This document shows positions 24,371 through 33,669 of a DNA stretch of 64,000 bases, in pieces. The stretch covers positions 62,001 through 126,000 of the forward strand of contig NZ_JAGIBD010000008.1 in NCBI RefSeq assembly GCF_017744555.1, given 5' to 3'. The stretch's first letter is position 1. Every line of letters begins with the position of its first letter. Position numbers and translations under genes: made by a program. The stretch comes from Cellulomonas sp. (lineage in GTDB: Bacteria > Actinomycetota > Actinomycetes > Actinomycetales > Cellulomonadaceae). Under the pieces are notes generated by a model. The model did not search any database. It was not told the origin of the DNA and saw only the letters and a list, made by a program, of their open reading frames with translations.

Positions 24371-24775
24371 CTAGGCGGTGGCCATCGAGCCCATCGCGGC
24401 CTGACAGGCCGAGACCATCGCGCGGCACGCCGACGCGCAGATGCGGCAGTGCTCGGACATGTCGGCGTGCATGTCGCACTCCGCCGCGCACGCCTCACCC
24501 ATCGCCATGCAGGCCGTCATCATCGAGCGCATGACGCCCATGTCGTAGCCGTTCGGGCGCATCATCATGCGCATGGTCGCCGTGGCGACGTCGGCGCAGC
24601 TCATGCACATCGACGCGCAGCGGCCCATGTTCTCGCCGGCGTCGGCGTCGGCACACATCGTGGCCGCCATCGACGCGGCCGAACAGGCCTCCACGCACTG
24701 CTGCATCATCGTCATGTCCATGCCCATCGTGTCCGGCATGGTCATCGAACCCATCATGTCCGCCATCATGCTCAT
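24371..24775 (-). CDS. Met/Cys-rich four-helix-bundle copper-binding protein (Csp/DUF326 type)
   Basis: 134 residues with 13 cysteines spaced three to four apart along predicted helices (QQCVEACSAAS, RCASMCMSCADV, ACMAMGEACAAECDMH, HCRICASACRAMVSAC). This is the pattern of Csp copper storage proteins and DUF326 four-helix bundles, whose Cys-lined core binds many Cu(I) ions. About 30 residues are Met, including a Met-dense N-terminal tail (MSMMADMMGSMTMPDTMGMD). No signal peptide is visible, so it is probably cytosolic like Csp3. No copper regulator is adjacent. Confidence 0.8.
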   Translation of the reverse strand: MSMMADMMGSMTMPDTMGMDMTMMQQCVEACSAASMAATMCADADAGENMGRCASMCMSCADVATATMRMMMRPNGYDMGVMRSMMTACMAMGEACAAECDMHADMSEHCRICASACRAMVSACQAAMGSMATA

Positions 24776-24921
24776 TGCTGCCGACCGCCTCTCGTCGCCC
24801 GTGACGCCTGCTGGTCCGATCGACGCTACGCCGGGTGCAGCGGCGGTCGCCATGGCGGAAACGAGGTCGTTACCCGCGCGCTCGCGCCGCCCACGACGTC
24901 GACGTGGTGGCCGCAGGCAGA

Positions 24922-26826
24922 TCAGCGCGCGCGGTCGAGCTCGGCCCTCAGACGCGTGAGCCGCTCCCGTAGCTCGGGCGGCACGCGGTCGCCGAACGTC
25001 GCGAAGAACTCCTCGGTCAGGTCGGCCTCGACTGCCCAGGCGTCGGGTTCGATCTCGAACAGCCGCGCCAGGTCGGCGTCCGACACGTCGAGCCCGTGGG
25101 TGTCGAGCGCGCCCGGCGCGGGCAGGAGCCCGACGGGGCTGGTGACGGCGCCGACGTCGGTGCGCAGTCCGCGCGTGCGGTCCACCTGCTCGACGATCCA
25201 CGCGAGGACCCGTGAGTTCTCGCCGAACCCGGGCCAGAGGAAGCGGCCGTCGTCGCCCTTGCGGAACCAGTTCACCTGGAAGACGAGCGGCCGGCGGTCG
25301 GCGTCGAGCCGGTCGCCGATCCGCAGCCAGTGTGCCCAGTGGTCGGCCATGTCGTACCCGCAGAACGGGAGCATCGCAAACGGGTCGCGGCGCAGCTCGC
25401 CGACGAGCCCCTCGGCGGCGGCGGTCCGCTCGGACGAGATGGTGGCGCCCATGAACACGCCGTGCGCCCAGCTCTCCGCCTGCGTGACGAGCGGGACGTT
25501 GGTGGCGCGGCGGCCGCCGAACACGATCGCGTCGAGCGTGACGCCCTCGGGGTCGTCCCAGCCGTCGGCGATCGTCGGGCACTGCGCCGCCGAGACCGTG
25601 AAGCGCGAGTTCGGGTGCGCGGCAGTCCGACCCGCGGCGCCGTCCTCGGGCGTCCAGTCCCGACCGGTCCAGTCCACGAGGTGCGGCGGCGGCTCGGGCG
25701 TCAGGCCCTCCCACCAGACGTCGCCGTCAGGGGTGAGGGCGACGTTGGTGAAGATCGTGTCGCGGCGCAGGGTCTCGACGGCGGCGGGGTTGGTCGTCAC
25801 GCCGGTGCCCGGTGCGACGCCGAAGAACCCTGCCTCCGGGTTGATGGCCCGCAGCGAGCCGTCCGGGCCGGGGCGCAGCCACGCGATGTCGTCGCCGATC
25901 GTCTCGACGCGCCAGCCCGGCAGGGTCGGCACGAGCATCGCGAGGTTCGTCTTGCCGCACGCCGACGGGAACGCGGCCGCGACGTGGTACCGGCGGCCCT
26001 GTGGCGACGTGAGGCGGACGAGCAGCATGTGCTCGGCGAGCCAGCCCTCGTCGCGGCCCATCACGGACGCGATGCGCAGTGCGAAGCACTTCTTGCCGAG
26101 CAGCGCGTTGCCGCCGTAGCCCGACCCGTACGACCAGATCTCGCGCGTCTCCGGGAAGTGCGAGATGTACTTCGTCGCGCTGCACGGCCACGGGACGTCG
26201 TCGTGCCGCGTGCCGTCGCGGTCGAGCAGGGGCGCGCCGACCGAGTGCACCGCGGGGACGAAGGGCTCGCCGGCGTCGATGAGGTCGAGCACGTCCCGGC
26301 TGACCCGCGTCATGACGTGCATGCTCACCACCGCGTACGGCGAGTCCGTGACCTGCACGCCGACGCGCGACAGCGGACCGCCCACGGGGCCCATCGAGAA
26401 CGGCACCACGTACATCGTCCGGCCGCGCATGGTGCCCGTGAACACCGTCTCGAGCTCGGCCCGCATGGCGGCCGGCTCGCGCCAGTTGTTCGTGGGGCCG
26501 GCGTCGGCGGGGTCGCGCGGGCAGATGAACGTGCGCGACTCGACGCGGGCGACGTCGTCGGGGTCGGAGCGCGCCAGGTAGCTGCCTGGCCGCAGCTCCG
26601 GGTCGAGGGGGAGCAGGGTGCCGGTGCGGACCATGTGCCCGATCAGGCTGCGCCGCTCCGCGTCCGACCCGTCGCACCAGACGACGGCGTCGGGCTGCAC
26701 GAGTTCGGCGACCGCGGCGACCCAGGCGCGCACGTCGCCGGTGAGGGCCACGGACGTGACGTCGGCGAGCGTGCGGACCGCCGGGCGGCTGCGGGGCGTG
26801 GTCGGGTGGGGCGCGAGCATCGTCAT
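24922..26826 (-). CDS. pckG: Phosphoenolpyruvate carboxykinase (GTP)
   Basis: 634 residues, the usual length of the GTP-dependent enzyme, which converts oxaloacetate and GTP to phosphoenolpyruvate at the start of gluconeogenesis. The P-loop is [16 protein letters not shown], and the hyper-reactive cysteine lies in it (PSACGKTN). Also present are [34 protein letters not shown], and the guanine-binding-side motif [19 protein letters not shown] lies upstream of the ATG. It is divergent from a RamB/PrpR-type regulator, a natural partner for control by acetate or propionate status. Confidence 0.95.
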   Translation of the reverse strand: MTMLAPHPTTPRSRPAVRTLADVTSVALTGDVRAWVAAVAELVQPDAVVWCDGSDAERRSLIGHMVRTGTLLPLDPELRPGSYLARSDPDDVARVESRTFICPRDPADAGPTNNWREPAAMRAELETVFTGTMRGRTMYVVPFSMGPVGGPLSRVGVQVTDSPYAVVSMHVMTRVSRDVLDLIDAGEPFVPAVHSVGAPLLDRDGTRHDDVPWPCSATKYISHFPETREIWSYGSGYGGNALLGKKCFALRIASVMGRDEGWLAEHMLLVRLTSPQGRRYHVAAAFPSACGKTNLAMLVPTLPGWRVETIGDDIAWLRPGPDGSLRAINPEAGFFGVAPGTGVTTNPAAVETLRRDTIFTNVALTPDGDVWWEGLTPEPPPHLVDWTGRDWTPEDGAAGRTAAHPNSRFTVSAAQCPTIADGWDDPEGVTLDAIVFGGRRATNVPLVTQAESWAHGVFMGATISSERTAAAEGLVGELRRDPFAMLPFCGYDMADHWAHWLRIGDRLDADRRPLVFQVNWFRKGDDGRFLWPGFGENSRVLAWIVEQVDRTRGLRTDVGAVTSPVGLLPAPGALDTHGLDVSDADLARLFEIEPDAWAVEADLTEEFFATFGDRVPPELRERLTRLRAELDRAR

Positions 26827-26867
26827 GTCCGGGTCTCCTCCAGCGTTCGTGCGTGTTCTTCCATCTC

Positions 26868-26927
26868 ATGGCAAGCACGCGGGCTCTGCGGGGCGGCTCA
26901 CCCGTCAAGTTTGTGGATTCTTGCCAT
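26868..26927 (+). promoter_or_regulatory. Inverted pair ATGGCAAG...CTTGCCAT between pckG and regulator
   Basis: ATGGCAAG (26868-26875) and CTTGCCAT (26920-26927) are perfect inverted copies, 44 bases apart, in the divergent promoter region. The right copy abuts the -10 box of the regulator. They may be binding sites of the regulator for autocontrol and pckG control. The known RamB/PrpR sites contain TTTGCAAA-like cores, so the match is only partial. Confidence 0.45.
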
Positions 26928-26932
26928 ACAGT
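26927..26932 (+). promoter_or_regulatory. -10 element of the RamB/PrpR-type regulator (leaderless)
   Basis: TACAGT ends seven bases before the GTG at 26940. No ribosome site precedes that GTG, which fits a leaderless transcript. Confidence 0.45.
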
Positions 26933-26939
26933 GAGGATC

Positions 26940-28433
26940 GTGGGAACGGAGCAGCGCGACCAGGCCGGCCTGCACGGCACCCCCGACGCCCTCACCCTCG
27001 GACGTCGCGTCCGGCACCTGCGCACCGCGCGCGGGCTCACGCTCGACGCCCTGGGCCGCACGGTGGGCGTGAACCCCAGCGTCCTGTCGCTCGTCGAGAA
27101 CGGCCGTCGGGAACCCCGGCTCGCGCTCCTGCGGAGCATCGCGGACGCGCTCGACGTGACCGTCGCCGACCTCCTGGAGGCCGAGCCGCCGACGCGACGC
27201 GCCGCCCTGGAGATCGCCCTCGACCGCGCCCAGCGGTCCGCCGGGTTCGAGCGTCTCGCGCTGCCGACCGTCCGCCCGGGGCGCACCCTCCCGCTGCCCG
27301 TCCTCGAGCAGCTCGTCGGCCTGCACGCCGAGCTCGCACGCCGGGAGCTCGAGGCGGTCGCCACCCCCGAGGAGGCACGGCGCGCCAACACCCAGATCCG
27401 CCTCGAGCGTCAGGAGCGCGACAACCACCTGCCCGACATCGAGCGGCTCGCCGAGCAGATGGCGCGCAAGGCCGGGTACACCTCCGGCGCGCTCACGCAC
27501 CGCACCGTGACGCGGATGGCCGAGCAGCTCGGGTTCGTCATCGTCTACGTCGACGACCTGCCGACCTCCACCCGGACCGTCACGGACCTGGCGAACGGCC
27601 GCATCTACCTCCCGCCCGCGTCCGCGCCGGGTGGTCACGGGCTGCGGTCGCTCGCGCTCCAGGCCATCGCGCACCGCGTGCTCGGCCACGAGCGCCCCTC
27701 CTCGTACGAGGAGTTCCTGCGTCAGCGCATGGAGATCACGTACTTCGCGTCGTGCTGCCTCATGCCGGAGTCGGCCGCGGTCGCCCACCTCGCACAGCAC
27801 AAGCGCGAGAAGGACCTCGCGATCGAGGACCTTCGCGACGCGTTCGGCGTGACGCACGAGGCGGCCGCGCAGCGGTTCACCAGCCTCGCGACGCACCACC
27901 TCGGCATCCCGGTGCACTTCGTGCGGATCGGCGGCGACGGTGCGATCTACCGGGCCTACGCGAACGACGGGCTGCCGCTGCCCACCGACGTGACCGGCGC
28001 GATCGAAGGCCAGCTCGTGTGTCGGAGCTGGGGCGTGCGGCGCGCGCTGACGCGTCGGGACCGGTCGTCCGAGTCGTACCAGTACACCGACACGCCCGCG
28101 GGCACGTTCTGGTGCTCGACCCAGACCGGTTCGGGCACGACGGGCACGCTGTCGCTCGCCGTCGGTGTGCCGTTCGCGCACGCGACGTGGTTCCGCGGAC
28201 GGGACACCACCGACCGTCACCGGTCGACGTGCCCCGACGAGGGCTGCTGCCGGCGACCGGGTGCCGCGGCGGCCGCCCGCTGGCAGGACGCGTCGTGGCC
28301 GAGCGCCCGTATCCACCAGCAGGTGTTCTCCGCGCTGCCCACCGGGGCGTTCCCGGGGGTCGACGCGCGTGAGGTGTACGCCTTCCTCGACCGGCACGCG
28401 CCCCAGGCGTCGGGCGAGCCGACCGACGAGTAG
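26940..28433 (+). CDS. XRE-family regulator of carbon metabolism, RamB/PrpR/ScfR type
   Basis: 497 residues. An N-terminal XRE helix-turn-helix (LGRRVRHLRTARGLTLDALG, then GVNPSVLSLVENGRREP) is followed by an ImmA/IrrE-like middle with a degenerate metal motif (AIAHRVLGH, no glutamate after the first His). The C-terminal domain is of the DUF2083 type and contains Cys431, Cys436 and Cys437 (STCPDEGCCRR). In mycobacterial PrpR this domain senses acyl-CoA and carries an iron-sulfur cluster on equivalent cysteines. Members control acetate, propionate and glyoxylate genes. It is divergent from pckG. Start chosen from the -10 spacing; GTG at 26931 is possible. Confidence 0.85.
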   Translation: MGTEQRDQAGLHGTPDALTLGRRVRHLRTARGLTLDALGRTVGVNPSVLSLVENGRREPRLALLRSIADALDVTVADLLEAEPPTRRAALEIALDRAQRSAGFERLALPTVRPGRTLPLPVLEQLVGLHAELARRELEAVATPEEARRANTQIRLERQERDNHLPDIERLAEQMARKAGYTSGALTHRTVTRMAEQLGFVIVYVDDLPTSTRTVTDLANGRIYLPPASAPGGHGLRSLALQAIAHRVLGHERPSSYEEFLRQRMEITYFASCCLMPESAAVAHLAQHKREKDLAIEDLRDAFGVTHEAAAQRFTSLATHHLGIPVHFVRIGGDGAIYRAYANDGLPLPTDVTGAIEGQLVCRSWGVRRALTRRDRSSESYQYTDTPAGTFWCSTQTGSGTTGTLSLAVGVPFAHATWFRGRDTTDRHRSTCPDEGCCRRPGAAAAARWQDASWPSARIHQQVFSALPTGAFPGVDAREVYAFLDRHAPQASGEPTDE

Positions 28434-28455
28434 GCCCCGGCCGACTTCACGAGGT

Positions 28456-28477
28456 CATCCCCGGCTTCCAGGGGATG
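28456..28477. terminator. Hairpin between convergent regulator and dinB genes
   Basis: CATCCCC and GGGGATG form a 7-bp stem with an 8-base loop. No T-run follows on either strand, so activity as a bidirectional terminator is uncertain. Confidence 0.35.
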
Positions 28478-28504
28478 CTCGACGTGCAGCAGGTGGCCGT
28501 GTGC

Positions 28505-29581
28505 CTAGATCCGCCCGCGCACGGGAGTCCGGTCGACAGGGTCGCCCTCGTCCGGCATGGCCATCTCGGCGCGCACCCCGAGCAGCCGCACCTCGCGGTC
28601 CTCGAGCGCCTCGGCGAGCGCGGACACCGCCGCGGCCACGGTCGCGCCGTCGCGGGTCGGCTGCGGCAGCTTGCGGCTCGTGGTCTTCGTGACGAACGGC
28701 GCGTAGCGCACCTTGAGCGCGACGCGGACCACGGGGCGGCCGTCCTGCGCCGCGTCCTCGACGACGGCACGCGCGAGCTCGTCGACGGCCTCGCGCACCT
28801 GGTCGGGCGTCGTGAGGTTCTGCTGGAACGTCGTCTCGCGGCTGTGACCGCGCGGGACCCACGGGGAGTCGTCGACCGTGGTCGGGCCGAGCCCCTGCCC
28901 GAGCTGGTGGTACCAGAGGCCCATCTTCGGCCCGAACTCGCCGACGAGCGCGTCGGTCGGGGCGGCGGCGAGCTCGCGCACGGTCGTGACGCCGAGCGTG
29001 GTCAGCCGCTTCGACACCTTCGTGCCCACCCCCCACAGCTCGATGGTGGGGCGGTGGCCCATCACCTCGAACCAGTTGTCGGCGGTCAGCCGGAAGGTCC
29101 CTGCGGGCTTGCCGAACTCCGTGGCGATCTTCGCGCGGACCTTGTTGTCGCCGATGCCGACCGAGCAGTGCAGCTGTGTCCCCTCGAGCACCGCCCTCTG
29201 CGCGCTGCGGGCCACGGCCTGCGGGTCGTCGGTCTCGACGCCGAGGAACGCCTCGTCCCAGCCGAGCACCTCGACCACGACGCCCAGCGACCTCAGCGCG
29301 TCCATGACCCGCCCGGACACGGCGTCGTACTCGGCGGCGTCCACAGGCAGGAACACGCCGTCGGGCAGCTTGCGCGCCGCGATCCGCAGCGGCATCCCCG
29401 AGTGCACGCCGAACGCGCGCGCCTCGTACGACGCGGTGGACACGACGCCGCGTTCCGTGGGGTCACCGCGGCCCCCGACGACGACGGGCCTCCCGGCGAG
29501 CTCCGGGTGGCGCAGCACCTCGACGGCCGCGACGAACGCGTCGAGGTCCACGTGGAGCACCCAGGGGATGTGTGCGCCCAT
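28505..29581 (-). CDS. dinB: DNA polymerase IV, DinB2-like Y-family polymerase
   Basis: 358 residues. Catalytic residues are Asp12 in HVDLDAFVAAVE and the Asp-Glu of VLGWDEAFLGVE, followed by little-finger features such as ELWGVGTKVSKRLTTLGV and VPRGHSRETTFQQNLT. The motif GWDEAF and the overall N-terminus resemble mycobacterial DinB2, not DinB1. At the steric-gate position, where E. coli Pol IV has Phe13, this protein has Val17; M. smegmatis DinB2 has Leu14 there and readily uses ribonucleotides. No beta-clamp motif is obvious at the C-terminus. Start at 29581 matches the first catalytic strand. Confidence 0.88.
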   Translation of the reverse strand: MGAHIPWVLHVDLDAFVAAVEVLRHPELAGRPVVVGGRGDPTERGVVSTASYEARAFGVHSGMPLRIAARKLPDGVFLPVDAAEYDAVSGRVMDALRSLGVVVEVLGWDEAFLGVETDDPQAVARSAQRAVLEGTQLHCSVGIGDNKVRAKIATEFGKPAGTFRLTADNWFEVMGHRPTIELWGVGTKVSKRLTTLGVTTVRELAAAPTDALVGEFGPKMGLWYHQLGQGLGPTTVDDSPWVPRGHSRETTFQQNLTTPDQVREAVDELARAVVEDAAQDGRPVVRVALKVRYAPFVTKTTSRKLPQPTRDGATVAAAVSALAEALEDREVRLLGVRAEMAMPDEGDPVDRTPVRGRI

Positions 29582-29669
29582 GGTCGGAGTCTGCCGTCCC
29601 CGGGGCGTCGCGTCATGGCGTGGTGGCCGGCGGGAGGGGCGCCGCGTCGCCGCTCTGTACGGTCGGGAG

Positions 29670-30854
29670 GTGAGCACGCCGTCCCCCTCCGTCGCCGCGA
29701 CGGTCGTCGCCCCGCTGTACCTCGCGGGCTTCACGACGGCGTTCGGTGCGCATGGCGTCGCGGCCGCCTTGGGCGTCCGGTCCGACGACGTGGGGCTCAC
29801 GCTGCTCTCGTTCGGCGCCGTGCTCGCGCTGTACGACGTCGCGGAGGTGCTGCTCAAGCCGCTGTTCGGCGCGCTGAGCGACCGGGTCGGCGTGAAGCGC
29901 CTCGTCGTCGGCGGTCTGCTCGCGTTCGCCGCCGTGTCGCTCCTCGGCGCCGTGCTCGTGACGCCCGCGGTCCTCGCCCTCGCCCGGCTCGGCCAGGGCG
30001 CGGCGGCGTCGGCGTTCTCCCCGGCGTCGTCCGCGGCCGTCGCCCGTCTCGCCGGTCCCGGTGCCGCCGGTCGGTACTTCGGTCGGTACGGCGCCTGGAA
30101 GAGCCTCGGTTACGCGGTCGGTCCGCTGCTCGGCGCCGGGCTGCTGGCGGTGGGCGGGATGCGCGCCCTGTTCGTCACGCTGACCGTGCTCGCGGCGGGC
30201 GCTGCGGTGTGGGCCGCGGTCGCGCTGCCGCCCATCGCGGTCCTGCCGCGGCCGCGTGCCACGGTCGCCGACGTGGTGCGCCAGGTCGCCGACCCCACCT
30301 TCCTCGTCCCGACCGCGGTGCTCGCCGCGGCGACAGCGGCGCTCGGTGTCGCGGTCGGGTTCCTGCCGCTGGTGGCGACGCGGGCCGGGCTCGACCCGGT
30401 GGCCAGCATGGCAGCGGTCACGGTCCTCGCGCTCGCGTCCACCGTGGTGCAGCCCGTCGTCGGCCGGCTCCGCGACGCGGGGCACGTCGACACCCGGCGA
30501 GGCGCCCCGACCGGGCTGGCGCTCGTGACGGCGGGCACGCTGCTCGTGGCCGTCGCGCCGCACGCCGTCACCGTGTACGCGGCGGCGCTGCTCGTCGGGC
30601 TCGGCATCGGCGTCGCGACACCGCTCGCGTTCGCGCACCTCGCCGCCTCGACGCCGGCGGAGCGGATGGGTCGCACGATGGGTGCCGCCGAGCTCGGCCG
30701 CGAGATCGGCGACGCCGGAGGGCCGCTGCTGGTCGGCGCGGTCGCCGTCGCCGTCAGCCTGCCCGTCGCGCTCGGCTCGCTCGCGGTGGTCACGGCCGGC
30801 ACGGCCGCGGTGGGGGCCGTGGCGCTGCGTCCGAGGCCGTCTCGCAACCCGTGA
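29670..30854 (+). CDS. Major facilitator superfamily transporter
   Basis: About 394 residues with 12 predicted helices. The first-loop motif is LFGALSDRVGVKRLVVGG (MFS motif A), and helix 5 has GYAVGPLLGAGLLAVGG. It resembles drug or sugar exporters; the substrate cannot be assigned. The start is uncertain: the GTG at 29670 comes six bases after TACGGT (29658-29663), the pattern of a leaderless message, and its GGGAG is too close to serve as a ribosome site. Divergent from dinB. Confidence 0.75.
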   Translation: MSTPSPSVAATVVAPLYLAGFTTAFGAHGVAAALGVRSDDVGLTLLSFGAVLALYDVAEVLLKPLFGALSDRVGVKRLVVGGLLAFAAVSLLGAVLVTPAVLALARLGQGAAASAFSPASSAAVARLAGPGAAGRYFGRYGAWKSLGYAVGPLLGAGLLAVGGMRALFVTLTVLAAGAAVWAAVALPPIAVLPRPRATVADVVRQVADPTFLVPTAVLAAATAALGVAVGFLPLVATRAGLDPVASMAAVTVLALASTVVQPVVGRLRDAGHVDTRRGAPTGLALVTAGTLLVAVAPHAVTVYAAALLVGLGIGVATPLAFAHLAASTPAERMGRTMGAAELGREIGDAGGPLLVGAVAVAVSLPVALGSLAVVTAGTAAVGAVALRPRPSRNP

Positions 30855-30894
30855 CCGCGCCTCCAGGTGTGCGGACTCACGGTCTACCAGTTGA

Positions 30895-33648
30895 ATGGGG
30901 CCTGTGCTCACACCTGTCGAGTCACCGGGCGTGCTCGTCCGAGCCGCCTGGTCGCTCCCCGCGGACGAGGTGCTCGCCGCGGTCGGTTCAGGTGCCGACG
31001 GCCTGAGCGCCGACGTCGTGGAGCGCCGGCTCGCGGAGCACGGCCCCAACGAGCTGCCACTGCCACCACGCCCGCCGCTGTGGCGTCGAGTCCTGTCGCA
31101 CTTCCAGGACGTGCTCGTCTACGTGCTGCTCGTCGCGGCCGGCCTCAAGGCGATCCTCGGGGAGTGGATCGACTTCGCGGTGATCTTGCTGGTCGCGATC
31201 GTGAACGCCGCCGTGGGGCTCATCCAGGAGGGTCGGGCCGAGAGCGCGCTCGACGGGATCCGCAAGATGCTCTCGCCGGGAGCGGAGGTCCGGCGCGACG
31301 GCGGGTGGACGAAGGTCGACGCCGCCGCCGTCGTGCCCGGTGACGTCGTGCGCGTGCGGGCCGGCGACGGGGTGCCGGCCGACGTCCGGCTGATCTCGGC
31401 GTCGAACCTGCGGGTCGAGGAGTCGGCCCTCACCGGCGAGTCCGTCCCGTCGACGAAGGACCCGGCGCCCGTCGACGCCCGTGCGGGGGTCGGCGACCGG
31501 TCGAGCATGCTCTTCTCGGGCACGATCGTCGCGGCCGGCTCGGGGGAGGGGGTCGTCGTCGCCACGGGGGCCGCGACCGAGATCGGCGCGATCCAGAGCC
31601 TCGTCGCCGAGGCCGAGGAGCTCGCGACGCCCCTGACGCGTCAGCTCGGGCGCTTCGGGACGCAGATCGCGCTGCTCATCCTCGTGATGGGCGTCGTCAT
31701 GGCCGTGATCGGGCACACCGTGCACCACCTGTCGGTCGACGACCTGCTGTCGGCGTCCATCGGGTTCGCCGTCGCGGCCGTCCCCGAGGGTCTGCCTGCG
31801 CTCGTCACGATCACGCTCGCGCTCGGCGTGCAGCAGATGGCGGACCGCAACGCGATCACGCGGCGGCTGCCCGCCGTCGAGACGCTGGGCTCGGTGAGCA
31901 CGATCTGCTCCGACAAGACCGGGACGCTCACCAAGAACGAGATGACGGCGCGGACGATCCGCACCGCGCACCGCACCGTCGACGTGGCCGGCGCAGGGTA
32001 CGCGCCCGACGGCGGGCTCACGGCCGGCGACCAGCCGCTGGTCGTGGGGGAGACGCCCGACGTCGTCGCGTTCCTCGACACGATGGCGCTGTGCAACGAC
32101 GCCCAGGTGGTGGAGTCGGACGGCAGGTGGTCGCTCGTGGGCGAGCCGACCGAGGGCGCGCTACGGACGCTCGCGCTCAAGGCGGGCACCGCCACGTCGG
32201 ACTGGCACCGGGTCGCCGTCCTGCCGTTCGACTCCGCGGTCAAGTACATGGCGACGCTCGACCGGCACGACACGCACGCCGTCACCGTGCTGCACGTCAA
32301 GGGCGCCCCGGACCGCGTGCTCGAGCTGTGCCGCACGCAGACGGCACCCGACGGCACGGCCGAGCCCGTGGACACCGGGTTCTGGCTGGACCAGGTCGAC
32401 GAGCTCGGCTCGCACGGCCTGCGCGTCCTGGCGGCCGCCCGGCGGACCGCCCCTGCGGGCGCGAGCGCGATCGCCGACGACGACCTGCGCGACCTCGAGC
32501 TGTGCGGCCTGGTCGGCATCGTCGACCCGCCTCGTCCCGAGGCCATCGACGCGATCGCGGAGTGCCACCGGGCCGGGATCACGGTGAAGATGATCACCGG
32601 CGACCACGCCGGCACGGCGACCGCCATCGCTCAGGAGCTCGGCCTGCTCACGCCCGACGGTCGGCCCGCGCACCCGCCGACGGCGGTCGACCGCGACGCG
32701 CCCGTCGTCCTCACCGGTGCCGAGCTCGAGGCGATGAGCAACGAGCAGCTGCGCGAGGTGGTCCGGGACGTCGACGTGTACGCGCGGACGAGCCCCGAGC
32801 ACAAGATCCGGATCGTCTCCGCGCTGCAGGCGCACCGTCAGGTGGTCGCGATGACGGGCGACGGCGTCAACGACGCGCCCGCCCTCACGCAGGCCGACGT
32901 GGGTGTCGCGATGGGCATCAAGGGCACGGAGGCGACCAAGGAGGCCGCCGACGTCGTGCTCGCCGACGACAACTTCGCGACGATCGAGCGGGCCGTCGAG
33001 GAGGGGCGGCGGATCTACGACAACGTCCGCAAGTCCGTCCTGTTCCTCCTGCCGACGAACGGTGCGCAGGCCCTCGTGATCCTCGTGGCCGTGCTGTTCG
33101 GCCTCACCATGCCGCTCGAGCCGGTGCAGGTGCTCTGGATCAACATGATCACCGCCGTCACGCTGTCGCTCGCGCTCGCGTACGAGAAGGCCGAGCCCGG
33201 GATCATGGACCGGCCGCCACGCGACGCCGACGCGTCGATCCTCGGCGGGCCGGCGCTGCGGCGGATCCTGCTCGTGTCGGCGCTCATCGGTGCGGCGACC
33301 CTCGTGGTGTTCTTCGTCGAGCGCGACGGGCGCATGACCGTGGACCAGGCGCAGACGACGGCCGTCACGATGCTCGCGTTCGGGCAGCTCGCGTACCTGT
33401 TCAACTGCCGGTTCACGGACCGGTCGAGCCTGAGCCTCGACGTGCTTCGCGGCAACCGCGTGCTGTGGATCTCGGCCGGTGCGCTCGTGCTGCTGCAGGC
33501 CGTGTTCGTGTACGCGCCGTTCATGCACACGCTGTTCGGGTCCGCGGCGGTGCCGTGGCGCGGCTGGTGGGTGCCGTTCGTGCTGGCCGTCGGGGTGTTC
33601 CTGGTGGTCGAGGCCGGCAAGGCCGTCGGACGGGCGCGGCGCCGTTGA
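30895..33648 (+). CDS. P-type cation-transporting ATPase, P2/CtpF-like
   Basis: 917 residues. It has the N-terminal cation ATPase domain, TGES ([11 protein letters not shown]), PEGLP in the fourth helix, the phosphorylated Asp340 in [18 protein letters not shown] in the nucleotide domain, and [10 protein letters not shown]. Helices 5 and 6 read [13 protein letters not shown] and [18 protein letters not shown]. They lack the acidic residue of SERCA helix 6 (NxxTD) and match CtpF-type actinobacterial pumps, so the ion (Ca2+, Na+ or other) is open. ATG 30895 is used; GTGs at 30904 or 30931 are alternatives. Confidence 0.88.
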   Translation: MGPVLTPVESPGVLVRAAWSLPADEVLAAVGSGADGLSADVVERRLAEHGPNELPLPPRPPLWRRVLSHFQDVLVYVLLVAAGLKAILGEWIDFAVILLVAIVNAAVGLIQEGRAESALDGIRKMLSPGAEVRRDGGWTKVDAAAVVPGDVVRVRAGDGVPADVRLISASNLRVEESALTGESVPSTKDPAPVDARAGVGDRSSMLFSGTIVAAGSGEGVVVATGAATEIGAIQSLVAEAEELATPLTRQLGRFGTQIALLILVMGVVMAVIGHTVHHLSVDDLLSASIGFAVAAVPEGLPALVTITLALGVQQMADRNAITRRLPAVETLGSVSTICSDKTGTLTKNEMTARTIRTAHRTVDVAGAGYAPDGGLTAGDQPLVVGETPDVVAFLDTMALCNDAQVVESDGRWSLVGEPTEGALRTLALKAGTATSDWHRVAVLPFDSAVKYMATLDRHDTHAVTVLHVKGAPDRVLELCRTQTAPDGTAEPVDTGFWLDQVDELGSHGLRVLAAARRTAPAGASAIADDDLRDLELCGLVGIVDPPRPEAIDAIAECHRAGITVKMITGDHAGTATAIAQELGLLTPDGRPAHPPTAVDRDAPVVLTGAELEAMSNEQLREVVRDVDVYARTSPEHKIRIVSALQAHRQVVAMTGDGVNDAPALTQADVGVAMGIKGTEATKEAADVVLADDNFATIERAVEEGRRIYDNVRKSVLFLLPTNGAQALVILVAVLFGLTMPLEPVQVLWINMITAVTLSLALAYEKAEPGIMDRPPRDADASILGGPALRRILLVSALIGAATLVVFFVERDGRMTVDQAQTTAVTMLAFGQLAYLFNCRFTDRSSLSLDVLRGNRVLWISAGALVLLQAVFVYAPFMHTLFGSAAVPWRGWWVPFVLAVGVFLVVEAGKAVGRARRR

Positions 33649-33669
33649 TCCCGGCGCCGATGGTTCCGG

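Noticed and set aside
28434..28504. Possible remnant coding sequence between the regulator and dinB
   Set aside because: Translations in several frames give short peptides that match no family I recognise, and no start signal is present.
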